Part shown: positions 23,334 through 31,795 of the stretch, in pieces
Numbering within the stretch: position 1 is the stretch's first letter
Layout of the letters: every line of letters starts with the position of its first letter
NCBI RefSeq assembly: GCF_009729095.1
Contig: NZ_VTGX01000001.1
Coordinates: forward strand, 1,860,001 to 1,924,000
From: Mycolicibacterium sp. CBMA 247
GTDB taxonomy: Bacteria > Actinomycetota > Actinomycetes > Mycobacteriales > Mycobacteriaceae
DNA: 64,000 nt
Direction of reading: 5' to 3'
Position numbers and translations under genes: made by a program
Notes under the pieces: generated by a model
What the model saw: the letters and a program-made list of their open reading frames with translations, nothing else
What the model was told of the DNA's origin: nothing
Database searches by the model: none

Positions 23334-24200
23334 ATGGACAACATCAGGGGCAGGACCATCGCGATCACCGGAGCCGCTCGCGGTATCGGCTACGCCACCG
23401 CGAAAGCCCTGCTGGCCCACGGCGCCCGGGTCGTCATCGGCGACCGTGACGTGGCACTCCAGGAGTCGGCCGTCGTCGGGTTGAGCAAGCTCGGCCCGGT
23501 GTCCGGCTACCCGCTCGACGTCACCGACCGCGAATCGTTCGCGAGCTTCCTGGACAAGGCCCGCACCGACGGCGGCGGGCACATTGACGTGCTGATCAAC
23601 AATGCCGGCGTGATGCCGATCGGGCCGTTCCTGGAGCAGTCCGAGCAGTCGATCCGGTCATCCCTCGAGGTCAACGTGTACGGCGTGCTCACCGGCTGCC
23701 AGTTGGCGCTGCCCGAGATGGTCAAACGCCGCAGCGGCCACATCATCAACATCGCCTCACTGTCGGGCCTGATCCCGCTGCCCGGCCAGGTGGTCTACGT
23801 CGGCACCAAGTACGCCGTGGTCGGACTGACCACCGCCCTGGCCGACGAAATGGCCCCGCACGGTGTGGACGTCTCGGTGGTCATGCCGCCGTTCACCAAC
23901 ACTGATCTGATCTCGGGCACCAAGTCCAGCGGTGCGATCAAGCCGGTCGAGCCGGAGGACATCGCCGCGGCGATCATCAAGACCCTCAACAAGCCCAAGA
24001 CCCACGTGTCGGTGCCGCCGCCGTTGCGCTTCACCGCGCAGGCCGCGCAGATGCTGCCGCCCAAGGGTCGCCGCTGGATGAACAAGAAACTCGGTCTGGA
24101 CAGCGTGTTTCTGGAGTTCGACGCGGCCAAGCGCAAGAGTTACGAGGACCGCGCGCAGGCCGCCCAAGGTGTCATTGATTCCAACGGGGCCAACGGGTAA
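23334..24200 (+). CDS. Short-chain dehydrogenase/reductase
   Basis: A 288-residue SDR. The cofactor loop is TGAARGIG (about 12-19) with Asp-containing IGDRD favouring NAD(H). NNAGVMPIGPF and the active-site Ser plus Y-x3-K (YVGTK) are present. The C-terminal 60 residues (FTAQAAQMLPPKGRRWMNKKLG) are typical of mycobacterial envelope/lipid-related SDRs. The ATG at 23334 lies just after a palindromic operator candidate; an in-frame TTG at 23310 lies inside that palindrome and is less likely. Substrate unknown. Confidence 0.86.
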   Translation: MDNIRGRTIAITGAARGIGYATAKALLAHGARVVIGDRDVALQESAVVGLSKLGPVSGYPLDVTDRESFASFLDKARTDGGGHIDVLINNAGVMPIGPFLEQSEQSIRSSLEVNVYGVLTGCQLALPEMVKRRSGHIINIASLSGLIPLPGQVVYVGTKYAVVGLTTALADEMAPHGVDVSVVMPPFTNTDLISGTKSSGAIKPVEPEDIAAAIIKTLNKPKTHVSVPPPLRFTAQAAQMLPPKGRRWMNKKLGLDSVFLEFDAAKRKSYEDRAQAAQGVIDSNGANG

Positions 24201-24267
24201 CTCGCCAGCACACCGACGTTGCGGCGATCGCCGACAGATAGACGACCGCCACAACAGCTGCCATCGG

Positions 24268-25287
24268 TCAGTACTGGATGGCTTCGATCAGCGGGGACGG
24301 CTCGTCCATCAGCGCCCAGAACCGGTCCCGGATAGCCACGGTAAGCGGGCCGGGGCCGCCGTTGCCGACCTGCTCGCCGTCCAGCGAGTTGATCGGAGTG
24401 ACCCCGCCCGCGGTGGTGACGGCCATCAGCTCGTCGGCGTCGTAGAGCTCGTGGCTGGTGACATCGCGCAGGGTGGCCTCGATACCCATCTGGTCGGCAA
24501 GTTCGAAGACGGTTTTACGGGTGATGCCCGGCAACGCGTTTCGCGACGGGGAGGCCAGCTTGCCGTCCTTGACGACACAGACGTTGAAGCCCGGTCCTTC
24601 GGCCACGCAGTTGTCGGAGTCGAGCAGGATCGCGGTGCGCGCACCGCGGTCCTTGGCCTCGAAGCTAGCCGCGGTGAGATCACCCCACTGGTAGTTCTTG
24701 ATGGTCGGGTCGACGGTGTTGCGCCCGGCCCGGCGCACGTGGCGCGGCACGATGGCGGTGGTGCCGAAGATCTGCTCGGACGGCGGGAAGGCCCACAGAT
24801 ACGGGATGGCGTAGATGTACACCTGGTGGGTCAGCTTGGATAAGTCCTTTTCGCCCTTGCGCTTTCCGTAGCCCCGGGTGACGGTCAGGTTCACGAACGA
24901 CTCGCGTAGCTGCGACAGCGAGACACACTTCTTGGTGATCTCGGCCAGCTCATCATTGCTCATACCGGCGTCGAGACGCAGCTTGCGGGCCCCGTCGAGC
25001 AACCGGTCCAGGTGATCGCCTAGCCGGAAGATGTTGCCGTGCCACACGTGGGCGACGGTATATGTCAGGTCGGAGTGCCCGAAGCCGGTGTCGAAGATTG
25101 AAATCTTGGCCTCTTCGGCCGGCATGTACTCGCCCTCGATCCAGGCCACCCCACCCGCGAACGGGCTGGAAGTGTCGAGTTCGTAATCGCTGTACTGGAT
25201 GACCGAGCCGGCCGGGGTGTCCTCCCGAATGGCGCCGGGTTCGACGGCGACGAGGTTGGAGGTACCGAGATCGGAAGTGGCAGTCAT
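24268..25287 (-). CDS. (R)-selective amine transaminase, fold-type IV PLP enzyme (M. vanbaalenii-like)
   Basis: A 339-residue class IV aminotransferase. From memory it is very close over its whole length to the (R)-amine transaminase described from Mycobacterium vanbaalenii. The PLP-binding Lys is Lys197 in PTIKNYQWGDL; SIFDTGFGHSDLTYTVAHVWHG (about 63-83), RGYGKRKGEKDLSK (substrate loop) and TTAGGVTPI are present. It transfers an amino group between an (R)-amine and pyruvate or another oxo acid; its natural substrate is not known. AAAGGA precedes the ATG. It is encoded 15 bases after an APC permease, forming an uptake-plus-transamination operon. Confidence 0.9.
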   Translation of the reverse strand: MTATSDLGTSNLVAVEPGAIREDTPAGSVIQYSDYELDTSSPFAGGVAWIEGEYMPAEEAKISIFDTGFGHSDLTYTVAHVWHGNIFRLGDHLDRLLDGARKLRLDAGMSNDELAEITKKCVSLSQLRESFVNLTVTRGYGKRKGEKDLSKLTHQVYIYAIPYLWAFPPSEQIFGTTAIVPRHVRRAGRNTVDPTIKNYQWGDLTAASFEAKDRGARTAILLDSDNCVAEGPGFNVCVVKDGKLASPSRNALPGITRKTVFELADQMGIEATLRDVTSHELYDADELMAVTTAGGVTPINSLDGEQVGNGGPGPLTVAIRDRFWALMDEPSPLIEAIQY

Positions 25288-25302
25288 GGTTTCAGAGTCC
25301 TT

Positions 25303-26811
25303 TCAGGCGGTGTGGGTTTTGGCGTAGTCGGCACCGGCGTCACCACGGCGCAGCCGCGATTTGAGACCCGTGCCCCACCACAGAGCGGCGAGTGCGACGA
25401 TGCCGACGAACACCCATTTGTTGTTGGTGAACTGCGGGAGGAACAGCAGGGCGACGGCGACGCCGAGGAACACCACCAGCGCGGTGACGTACAACGGGAG
25501 CCGCCAGCGGCCCAGGTCGAAGGTGCCCGGCTCGCCCACCGGAATGGTGCCGCGCTTGTAGCCGACGAGCAGCCCGATGGTCTGCAGGATGTAGACGAAG
25601 AAGAACAGCAGCGAGGCGATACCGATGATGTAGTTGAACGCTCCTTCGTTGACCAGCGCCGAGCACAGCAGGAGCGCCGAAAGGCAACCCAGCCCGAGCA
25701 CCGCGTACGTGGGGGCCTTGCTTTTTGGCGAGACGTGCCGCCAGATGTGCGAGAACGGCAGCATGTTGTCCCGCGCCATCGAGTAGGTCAGTCGGGTGGC
25801 CACCAGGATGTTGGCCAGCAGACACGCGAGAATATTGGTGAGGGCCACGGCCACAACGATTTTCGTAACGACCGGACCGGCCTGCTGGTTGATGATCTCC
25901 TCGATCGGAGCTGCCGAGTTAGCGGCGACGGCGGCGGTGTCGCGGATCGCCAGCACATAGACGATGTACATCAGCAGCTCGATGACGATCGAGGTGACCA
26001 GCGCGTAGAACATCGTCTTGGGCACCACATGCCGGGCGTCCTTGGTCTCCTCGGCGACATCGGCGCCGGATTCCACACCGATCAAGCCGAAGAACGGGCC
26101 GAGGGCGGCGGCCAGCCAGGCCAACATGTATGAGTCCTTGTCCCCGGACTCGCCGCCGGTGAACAGCACCGAGATGGGCTGGTGGTGCTCCGGCGCGGAG
26201 AACGCGATGACGGCGACCAGCAGAGTGGCCCCGACCGTGATGACCAGTTCCAGGCTGACACCGATGTTGTTGACCATGGTGGCGAACCGGACGCCGTAGA
26301 TGTTGATCAGCACACAGATGAACACCACACCGATGGCGAGCAGGATCTGCGCGCTCTGACTCATGCTCCAGCCGAACAACCCGCCGAGATAGCCGGACAG
26401 GATGAAGCCGACGCCGGTCATCCCGCACACCCAGCCCATCAACGCGATGAAGCCGGTGAACCAAGCCAGGTTCGGCCCGTTGATCCGGCTGATCCACTGA
26501 TACGAGTAGCCGGCCAGCGGCAGCTTGGCGGTCAGGTCGGCGGCGATGAAGGCCCACAGCGCGAACACCGCGCCGGCCAGCAGCAGCGTCCAGACGAACG
26601 GCGCCCCTGCGGTGAAGTAGCCGGCGCCGAAGCCGGTGAACACCGCCGTGGTGGCACTGATGGTGGCGAAGCCGATGGCGAACGACGCCAGCGTGCCGAC
26701 CGAGCGGTCAAGCTTCTGCGTGTAGCCGAGCTCGGCAAGCTTGGCGTCTTCAGCGTTCAGGGCAGCGTTCGGTTTCGGTGAATGAGGTGGTGAGGCAAGC
26801 ACATCCGTCAT
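25303..26811 (-). CDS. APC-family amino acid/amine permease
   Basis: A 502-residue, 12-span transporter. SFAIGFATISATTAVFTGFGAGYF is the helix 1 binding motif; GVESGADVAEETKDARHVVPKTM is the helix 6 region with the family Glu/Asp-rich loop. It most resembles GABA/polyamine-type APC transporters. The ATG at 26811, 5 bases after GGAG, is preferred to the overlapping GTG at 26817. Its pairing with the (R)-amine transaminase suggests it imports that enzyme's amine substrate. Three dyads lie between it and the LysR gene upstream. Confidence 0.88.
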   Translation of the reverse strand: MTDVLASPPHSPKPNAALNAEDAKLAELGYTQKLDRSVGTLASFAIGFATISATTAVFTGFGAGYFTAGAPFVWTLLLAGAVFALWAFIAADLTAKLPLAGYSYQWISRINGPNLAWFTGFIALMGWVCGMTGVGFILSGYLGGLFGWSMSQSAQILLAIGVVFICVLINIYGVRFATMVNNIGVSLELVITVGATLLVAVIAFSAPEHHQPISVLFTGGESGDKDSYMLAWLAAALGPFFGLIGVESGADVAEETKDARHVVPKTMFYALVTSIVIELLMYIVYVLAIRDTAAVAANSAAPIEEIINQQAGPVVTKIVVAVALTNILACLLANILVATRLTYSMARDNMLPFSHIWRHVSPKSKAPTYAVLGLGCLSALLLCSALVNEGAFNYIIGIASLLFFFVYILQTIGLLVGYKRGTIPVGEPGTFDLGRWRLPLYVTALVVFLGVAVALLFLPQFTNNKWVFVGIVALAALWWGTGLKSRLRRGDAGADYAKTHTA

Positions 26812-26868
26812 GATCACTCCAGGTCAGGTGAAGCCAATGAACGACTGATGTAAGGAAAACGCCACCAG

Positions 26869-26920
26869 CCGGTAACCGGAAGTTCCATCTTTTGATGGAC
26901 TGATAACCCGGGTTTATCAG
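26869..26920. promoter_or_regulatory. Cluster of three adjacent dyads upstream of the permease-transaminase operon
   Basis: In 52 bases there are CCGGT-A-ACCGG (26869-26879), TCCATC-TTTT-GATGGA (26884-26899) and a dyad with 7-bp arms CTGATAA and TTATCAG around CCCGGGT (26900-26920). The last overlaps the LysR stop codon. They could be operator sites for LysR control of the permease gene, or a terminator between the two genes; the T-run following the hairpins is weak. Confidence 0.5.
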
Positions 26921-27852
26921 TGCTGGCTAGGCGTGAACACGGGTAGTTCTTCACCGTCCCCGAAATTCCACTGCTGCTGAACATGCTTGATCAGCGCGTC
27001 CGCCTGCGGGCTGAGCGCGCTGGGGTGCCAAGCCAGCGCGACATGGCTGGGCGGGCGGTCGACGATCGGCACGTAGGCGATGCCCGGTCGGTCGTAGAAC
27101 CGGGCCACCGACGAGGTGGTGAAGCTGATGCCGAGGCCTCGGGCTATCGACGTGGTCTCGGCCTCGTAGGTAGCGGCCACGGCAGCGATGGTGGGTGGCC
27201 GGTTACCGCGGACGTCCATGGCCATCCAGTAGTCCCGCCAGGGCCCCGCGGTCAGCGGTGCGCACACGATGGGGTCGTCGAGCAGTTCGGCGATCGCCAC
27301 TTCCTGCCGCCCGGCGAGCGGGTGGTCCCTGGGCAGGCAGGCCACCCACGATTCGGAATCCAGGATCAGCATGCGGTGCTCTGGCAGATCGACCGGTGGG
27401 CGGATCAGCGCGACCTCGGTCGCGCCTGACGAGAGCCCCGCCGTAGGGTCGGCGAAATCGAATTCGATCGGTTCGACGCTGACGTCGGGGTAGGCGGCCT
27501 CGAAATGGCGCACGATGCGGAACAGCAGATCGGCACCGGTACCGATCAGATATCCCAACCGCAGCCTGCCGCGCCGGGTGCCCGACAAGGTGACCAGGTT
27601 GGCCACCACGGCATCGACCCCGGCCAGTGCCTGTTGCACCTGAGGCAGCCACGCAGAGCCCAGATCGGTCAGTGCGACCTCGCGGGTGTTGCGGTTGAAA
27701 AGCACCACGCCAAAGGCCTGCTCCAGCTGTTTGATCGCAGTGGACAGCGCGGGCTGGGTGATGAACAGTCGCTCTGCGGCGCGGCGGTAGCTCAGCTCCT
27801 CACCCAGGACGGCGAAATAGCGGAGTTGGCGCAGCGTCAGTTCGGCGCTCAC
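26917..27852 (-). CDS. LysR-family transcriptional regulator
   Basis: A 311-residue regulator: N-terminal winged helix (LTLRQLRYFAVLGEELSYRR, ITQPALSTAIKQLEQAFGVVLFNR) and a C-terminal periplasmic-binding-like effector domain (about 90-295). I chose the GTG at 27852 because GGAGGG lies 8 bases before it and the domain begins there. It starts directly after the stop codon of the xylulokinase gene and precedes the permease/(R)-amine transaminase operon by 105 bases, so it may control the latter. Effector unknown. Confidence 0.88.
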   Translation of the reverse strand: MSAELTLRQLRYFAVLGEELSYRRAAERLFITQPALSTAIKQLEQAFGVVLFNRNTREVALTDLGSAWLPQVQQALAGVDAVVANLVTLSGTRRGRLRLGYLIGTGADLLFRIVRHFEAAYPDVSVEPIEFDFADPTAGLSSGATEVALIRPPVDLPEHRMLILDSESWVACLPRDHPLAGRQEVAIAELLDDPIVCAPLTAGPWRDYWMAMDVRGNRPPTIAAVAATYEAETTSIARGLGISFTTSSVARFYDRPGIAYVPIVDRPPSHVALAWHPSALSPQADALIKHVQQQWNFGDGEELPVFTPSQH

Positions 27853-27853
27853 A

Positions 27854-29242
27854 TCAGGTGCCCTCCGTGAGGTCACGGACCTCCGCGTAGCGTTCCCGCA
27901 CCGCGGGCACCGGCGCCGCCTCGTACCGTTGCGCGGGCGGCGGCGTCCAGTCCGGCAGTGTGCCCGTCAGCGCCCACGCTGCCTGCCGCGCCGCCCCGAG
28001 CGCGACGTATTCGGCCGGCTTGGGCACATGCACCGGCACACCGAAGACGGTGGGCGCGATCTCACGCAGCGCCGGCGATTTGACCCCGCCCCCGATGAGC
28101 AGCACCCGCCGGGCGGGCACGCCGAGCGCGGTGAGATGGTCGAGCCCGTCGGCCAGGGCACACAGCAGGCCCTCGACCGCGGCGCGGGCCAGGTGAGCGG
28201 CGGTGGCGTTGTCCACCCGCAGGCCGTGCACCGCGCCGGTGGCGTGGGGCCGGTTCGGGGTGCGCTCTCCCTCCAGGTACGGCACCATCACCAAGCCCTC
28301 ACTGCCCGCCGGAGCCGAGAGCGCAAGCGACGAGAGCTCGGCGTGATCGACCCGCAGCATGGCGGCCGCGGCGTCGAGCACGCGGGCCCCGTTCAGCGTG
28401 CACACCAGCGGCAGGTGGCGGCCAGTCCCGTCGGCGAACCCGGCGACGAAGCCCGCACCGTCTCGCGCTGGAGCCCCGGCGATGGCCGAGACCACTCCCG
28501 AGGTGCCGATCGAGACGATGACATCACCCTCATGAGCCCCCAATCCCAGTGCGGCGGCAGCATTGTCGCCCAGTCCGGCCCCGAACACGGCACCATCGCC
28601 GGACGGCACGCCCTGCCCTGGGGCGAGCACCTCCGGTAGCGTCGGCCTGCGCCCGCGCATCGCCAGCTCAAGCAGGTCGATGCGGTACTCGTCACGGGCA
28701 GCGTCGAAATAGCCGGTTCCGCTGGCATCGCTGCGGTCAGTGACCAGGGCTGCGGGATCATTCTCCCCGCGTAATCGCCAGCTCAACCAATCATGGGGCA
28801 GGCATATGGCGGCGGTGCGATCGGAGTTGTGAGGCTCATGCTCGGTGAGCCAGCGCAGTTTGGACACCGTGATGGCGGCCAGCGGGACCACCCCGACCGC
28901 CTCGGCCCACGCCCCCGGACCCCCGAGCTCGGTCACCAGATCGGCCGCCGCGCCCGCCGAACGGGTGTCGTTCCACAACAACGCCGGCCGCACAGCGCGT
29001 CCCTGCGCGTCCAGACACACCATGCCGTGCTGCTGCGCGCCGACCGCCACCGCAGCCACATCGCCAAGACCGCCCGCCTCGTTGATTGCGGTAGCGGCCG
29101 CGGATTCCCAAGCAGCGGGATCAATTTCGGTGCCTTCGGGGTGGGAGGCCCGGCCCTCGCGCTGGATACGGCCGGTATCGGCGTCACAGATGAGCACCTT
29201 GCAGGACTGCGTGGAGGAGTCGATTCCCGCAACGAGGCTCAT
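27854..29242 (-). CDS. xylB: Xylulokinase (FGGY-family carbohydrate kinase)
   Basis: A 462-residue FGGY kinase that should phosphorylate D-xylulose with [18 protein letters not shown] at the start is the phosphate-1 loop; [25 protein letters not shown] and [13 protein letters not shown] follow the xylulokinase pattern, and [13 protein letters not shown] is the adenosine motif. Length is slightly short for XylB (about 480-500). No xylose isomerase or sugar transporter is nearby, so a related pentulose is possible. Same strand as the LysR gene with no gap. Confidence 0.82.
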   Translation of the reverse strand: MSLVAGIDSSTQSCKVLICDADTGRIQREGRASHPEGTEIDPAAWESAAATAINEAGGLGDVAAVAVGAQQHGMVCLDAQGRAVRPALLWNDTRSAGAAADLVTELGGPGAWAEAVGVVPLAAITVSKLRWLTEHEPHNSDRTAAICLPHDWLSWRLRGENDPAALVTDRSDASGTGYFDAARDEYRIDLLELAMRGRRPTLPEVLAPGQGVPSGDGAVFGAGLGDNAAAALGLGAHEGDVIVSIGTSGVVSAIAGAPARDGAGFVAGFADGTGRHLPLVCTLNGARVLDAAAAMLRVDHAELSSLALSAPAGSEGLVMVPYLEGERTPNRPHATGAVHGLRVDNATAAHLARAAVEGLLCALADGLDHLTALGVPARRVLLIGGGVKSPALREIAPTVFGVPVHVPKPAEYVALGAARQAAWALTGTLPDWTPPPAQRYEAAPVPAVRERYAEVRDLTEGT

Positions 29243-29254
29243 GGGTGAGAGACC

Positions 29255-29665
29255 CTAACCGAACTCCGGTAGTGACTGGCCGACACGGTAGCCCTCGATC
29301 ACCTCGAGGTCACCGATCAACTCGTCGTGGGTGAACTCGTAGCGTTCGACGCTGCCGACGAACACCACCCGCACGATCTCGCCGTCCTCGGCCGCGTCCA
29401 GCCACAGCGAGGTGACCGGCAGACCGTCCTGCACCTGGGCCCCGGACGGCTCGTAGAACCACACCGCGAAGTCGTCACTGGACTCTTCTTCGTCAAAAGT
29501 CCAGCCGCGCGCGGTGATTCGCTCATCGAACTCGGCCAGATCGGCGACGATGCTGTCCGGGACGTCGGCCAACTGATCGACCATCTCCTGGGGCACCAAG
29601 CGCGAATCACGAACGGCCTGCCGCTTCTTGCGGCGGGCCTTTTTCGCGGCATTTTCCCGGGACAT
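29255..29665 (-). CDS. Conserved hypothetical protein
   Basis: A 136-residue soluble protein. The first 20 residues are strongly basic (AAKKARRKKRQAVRDSR), the rest acidic and probably a compact alpha/beta domain (ARGWTFDEEESSDDFAVWFYEP, EIVRVVFVGSVERYEFTHDEL). I do not recognise the family. It ends 12 bases before the xylulokinase start region and begins 2 bases after the metZ stop, so it may be co-transcribed with metZ. Confidence 0.7.
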   Translation of the reverse strand: MSRENAAKKARRKKRQAVRDSRLVPQEMVDQLADVPDSIVADLAEFDERITARGWTFDEEESSDDFAVWFYEPSGAQVQDGLPVTSLWLDAAEDGEIVRVVFVGSVERYEFTHDELIGDLEVIEGYRVGQSLPEFG

Positions 29666-29667
29666 GC

Positions 29668-30882
29668 CTAACTCAGCGCCTGATCCAGATCTGCGATCAG
29701 ATCCTCGGTGCCTTCCAGGCCGATCGAGATGCGCACCACGCCGTCGCCCAGCCCGATCGCGGCGCGACCCTCCGGGCCCATGGCCCGGTGCGTGGTGGTG
29801 GCCGGATGGGTGATCAGTGTCTTGGCGTCGCCCAGGTTGTTGGAGATGTCGATGACGCCCAGCTTGTCGAGCACCTCGAACGCGCGCGCCTTGCCGTCAG
29901 TCGCGTCCAACTCGAACGTGATGACGGTGCCGCCGCCGCGCATCTGCTTTCTCGCCAGGTCGTACTGGGGATGCGACTTCAGGAACGGGTACTTCACCCA
30001 GCTCACCGAGGGGTGGCCTTCCAGGAACTCGGCAATCCGCTGCGCCGAACGATTCGCATAGTCCACTCGGACATTAAGCGTCTCAAGGCCTTTCAGCAGC
30101 GTCCAGGCGTTGAACGCACTGATCGCCGGGCCGGTGTGGCGCATGAGCGTCTGCACCGGGCCGTCGATGTACTCCTTGTCGCCAAGGATCGCCCCGCCGA
30201 GCACCCGGCCCTGCCCGTCGATGTGCTTGGTGCCCGAATACACCACCACATCCGCGCCGAGCGGCATCCCCTGTTGCAACAACGGAGTGGCAAAGACGTT
30301 GTCCAGCACCACCTTTGCGCCGGCGGCGTGGGCCAGCTCGGACACCGCGGCGATATCCACCAGGGACTGCATCGGGTTGGACGGCGTCTCGAAGAACACC
30401 GCCTGGGTGGGCACCGACAGCGCCTCCTCCCACTGCGAGAGGTCGTCGCCGTCGACGAACACCGTCTCCACACCCCAGCGCGGCAGGATCTCGTTACACA
30501 CCACGAAACACGACCCGAACAGGCTGCGGGCGGCCACCAGGCGGTCGCCGGCCCCCAAAAGCGCACCCAGCGCGGTGAACACCGCGGCCATGCCGGTGGC
30601 GGTGGCGAAACACGCGGGCGCACCCTCGATGAGCCGCAACCGCTCCTCGAACATCGAGATGGTCGGGTTGCCGTAGCGGGAGTAGACGAAGCGGTCGATC
30701 TCGCCGGTGAACGCCTTCTCGGCCGCGGACGCGGACTCGTAGACGTACCCCGAGGTCAGGTACATCGCCTCGGCGGTTTCCTCGAACTGCGATCGCAGCA
30801 GACCGCCGCGCACACCGATGGTGGCCTGGCTGACGCCCTCGGGCAGCGCAGCCGGGATCCGGACAGATGGGATCTCGGACAT
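29668..30882 (-). CDS. metZ: O-succinylhomoserine sulfhydrylase
   Basis: A 404-residue PLP enzyme of the Cys/Met metabolism family that makes homocysteine from O-succinylhomoserine and sulfide. The PLP Lys is in VVYSGTKHIDGQGR; YSRYGNPTISMFEERL, SLFGSCFVVCNEILPRWG and ATTTHRAMGPEGRAAIG match MetZ (Rv0391 in H37Rv, about 406 residues). The ATG at 30882 has a weak GAGG site; the frame upstream is a shadow of the rhodanese gene. The rhodanese-like gene 20 bases upstream is the conserved partner (Rv0390). Confidence 0.93.
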   Translation of the reverse strand: MSEIPSVRIPAALPEGVSQATIGVRGGLLRSQFEETAEAMYLTSGYVYESASAAEKAFTGEIDRFVYSRYGNPTISMFEERLRLIEGAPACFATATGMAAVFTALGALLGAGDRLVAARSLFGSCFVVCNEILPRWGVETVFVDGDDLSQWEEALSVPTQAVFFETPSNPMQSLVDIAAVSELAHAAGAKVVLDNVFATPLLQQGMPLGADVVVYSGTKHIDGQGRVLGGAILGDKEYIDGPVQTLMRHTGPAISAFNAWTLLKGLETLNVRVDYANRSAQRIAEFLEGHPSVSWVKYPFLKSHPQYDLARKQMRGGGTVITFELDATDGKARAFEVLDKLGVIDISNNLGDAKTLITHPATTTHRAMGPEGRAAIGLGDGVVRISIGLEGTEDLIADLDQALS

Positions 30883-30902
30883 GTTGGCCTCAGCTCTGCT
30901 GC

Positions 30903-31316
30903 TCAACTTTGTTTCCAAGGCAGACCGACGGCCTTCCAGCCGGTACCGCCACGGTGGCGGTTCTGGTCGAGATTGCCCTCGAATCCGTCGAGCATGTTGT
31001 AGGACGGCGCGATGCCGACCGCGGTGGCGGCCTCGGCAGCACCGATCGAACGATTGCCGGAGCGACACAGGAAGACCACCGGCCGCTCCCCCGGCGTCAC
31101 GCCCGACGCCTGAAGGTCGTCGACGAACGCGTCGTTGTGACTGCCGTCGGCGCGGTTCCATTCGATGTACACCACATCACGCTCAAGAGCGGACAGATCC
31201 GGCACACCGACGAAGCGCCATTCGGCGTCGGTACGACAGTCCACCAGCACGGCCTCGGAATTCTCACTCAGAAGTTTCCAGGCCTCCTCAGGCGTGATGT
31301 CTCCTGCATAGCTCAC
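30903..31316 (-). CDS. Rhodanese-like sulfurtransferase domain protein
   Basis: A 137-residue single rhodanese domain (Rv0390-like). The active-site loop is FLCRSGNRS with catalytic Cys; AVLVDCRTDAEWRFVGVPDL is the domain start. It probably carries persulfide sulfur or acts in sulfide handling next to metZ. The GTG at 31316 overlaps the TGA of the upstream gene by 4 bases (GTGA), which points to translational coupling. Confidence 0.9.
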   Translation of the reverse strand: MSYAGDITPEEAWKLLSENSEAVLVDCRTDAEWRFVGVPDLSALERDVVYIEWNRADGSHNDAFVDDLQASGVTPGERPVVFLCRSGNRSIGAAEAATAVGIAPSYNMLDGFEGNLDQNRHRGGTGWKAVGLPWKQS

Positions 31317-31789
31317 GGGCGTGAGTCTCCCATACTCGAACAGACGCGCCATTCGCCGTCCTCACGCACGAAGGCCGTCTCGGTGTTCACCTTGGCGTCG
31401 GGTGTGTTCCCGAAGTGGTAGACCACGGTTGCGGTGGCCCGGTCCCCTTCGATGTGCGCCGCGGTCACGTCGTCCACATACCTGGCACCCTGCTTGGCCA
31501 CCGAATCACGCTGGCGGACAATGAAATCTGCCTCGGTGCCGCGCTGTGCAGTGCACGTGTAACCGGAGAATTCGCCGAAGTTCTCCCGCTGCAGGGCATC
31601 GTTCTGGCCGACCGCCGCGCGGCCCACCCGTTGCTCGTCGGTCATCCCGTCACCGCCGAAGGTGTTGAGCAGCACGACAACGATCACCGCGAGCACAATG
31701 ACGGCCAGCGCGCCGAGGAACGGCGCCATCGTGGGCCGATCGGACGCCGAGAAATCGACGTTGTCCGTGCCCTCTGTGTCGTCAGCCAT
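31313..31789 (-). CDS. Single-span membrane protein with extracytoplasmic NTF2-like domain
   Basis: A 158-residue protein: acidic cytoplasmic head (1-20), one membrane span (about 23-42, FLGALAVIVLAVIVVVLLNTF) and an outside domain of about 110 residues (EQRVGRAAVGQNDALQRENFGEFSGYTC to the C-terminal Cys in EWRVCSSMG). Layout and the TC...WRVC/WKIC Cys pair resemble the Rv0361-like protein at 43012-43848. Function unknown; such domains are common in mycobacterial envelope proteins. It overlaps the rhodanese start by 4 bases and follows purT by 6 bases. Confidence 0.75.
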   Translation of the reverse strand: MADDTEGTDNVDFSASDRPTMAPFLGALAVIVLAVIVVVLLNTFGGDGMTDEQRVGRAAVGQNDALQRENFGEFSGYTCTAQRGTEADFIVRQRDSVAKQGARYVDDVTAAHIEGDRATATVVYHFGNTPDAKVNTETAFVREDGEWRVCSSMGDSRP

Positions 31790-31795
31790 TGCGGG

